DNA of 64,000 nucleotides from positions 51,596-115,595 of the forward strand of contig NZ_JAZGJP010000009.1 in assembly GCF_036408795.1 (NCBI RefSeq), read 5' to 3'. The stretch comes from Olsenella_L kribbiana (lineage in GTDB: Bacteria; Actinomycetota; Coriobacteriia; Coriobacteriales; Atopobiaceae). Positions within the stretch are counted from its first letter, which is position 1. Every line of letters starts with the position of its first letter. Of the stretch, positions 63,851 through 64,000 are shown in pieces. The notes below the pieces were generated by a model, which ran no database searches, was not told the origin of the DNA, and saw nothing but the letters and a program-made list of their open reading frames with translations. The translations under genes and the position numbers were made by a program.

Positions 63851-64000
63851 GTGGATTTTCCGTCGTGGGAAATGCGTGGAGGTTGATTTCACCTGTCATC
63901 CGTACACTCCGGGGGCAGGTCAGGATTCCTGCAGCTAGCCGAACGGATGCAGCTGCCTGTGCACGGCCTCCTTCCTGCCGGAACGGTGTGCAGATTCCGT
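63851..64000. other. Intergenic end of window
   Basis: 150 bases without a supported gene start. GTGGGAAATGCGTGGAGG (63875-63892) resembles the TGGG-type MraZ boxes in front of division/cell-wall clusters, weakly. Confidence 0.3.

Overview
The window reads as a high-GC, low-redundancy bacterial chromosome segment. Gene content (ClpC next to DisA, TatA-dependent lipoproteins, MATE, VanZ, Veg, CstA, two GH13 amylases, PTS plus GH4, an L-Lys-type MurE-like ligase) and the GC-rich codon use suggest an anaerobic or host-associated Actinomycetota of the Coriobacteriia (Olsenella/Atopobium-like). That placement is inference from gene content, not from a marker comparison.

Left part (1-16 kb): disA (cut by the window edge) and clpC, an HbpS-like protein, an unusual lysS with a C-terminal HD domain, greA, a TatA with a zinc ribbon, a HAD phosphatase and a DUF1292 protein. 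Then comes a polar amino-acid ABC transporter operon (lipoprotein, permease, ATPase) that ends with a membrane-anchored GIY-YIG protein. At 12.0-12.6 kb lies a decayed RelBE-type toxin-antitoxin locus carrying a duplicated scrap of the neighbouring ABC gene. It is followed by a small secreted protein with a dedicated ABC-2 transporter and by a LOG-family protein.

Middle (16.6-19.4 kb): an accessory island built around a Schlafen/AlbA-type ATP-binding regulator, a broken second copy of such a gene, and three arrays of 14-bp GCGCATATGCGC palindromes spaced at an exact 23-bp period. This is the most unusual structure in the window.

19.4-42 kb: carbohydrate and transport functions. A LacI-controlled operon (lacI, binding lipoprotein, two permeases, malQ, msmK) is divergent from a GH13 enzyme; the LacI promoter region holds four 12-bp tandem CGTT repeats. 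Then come a LysR regulator, an amidohydrolase/APC permease operon, a MarR-controlled heterodimeric ABC exporter, a cytoplasmic alpha-amylase, a DUF3810 metalloprotease-like protein with a membrane HTH protein, a MATE pump, a DUF1304 protein and a Cys4 mini-protein.

42-64 kb: VanZ, an AAA ATPase whose C-terminus is encoded in the -1 frame behind a perfect GGGAAAA slippery heptamer, tRNA-Pro(CGG), ispE and veg, an M24 peptidase, a class-C serine hydrolase, an alpha-glucoside PTS plus GH4 operon with a divergent GntR regulator, nagB, rph-rdgB, a RelB/YoeB-type pair, tRNA-Val(UAC), a probably leaderless murE-like gene, an Fe-alcohol dehydrogenase, cstA and two coupled repeat-protein genes of unknown function. 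Together the metabolic genes describe uptake and cytoplasmic breakdown of maltodextrins and alpha-glucosides, amino-sugar use and peptide/amino-acid uptake.
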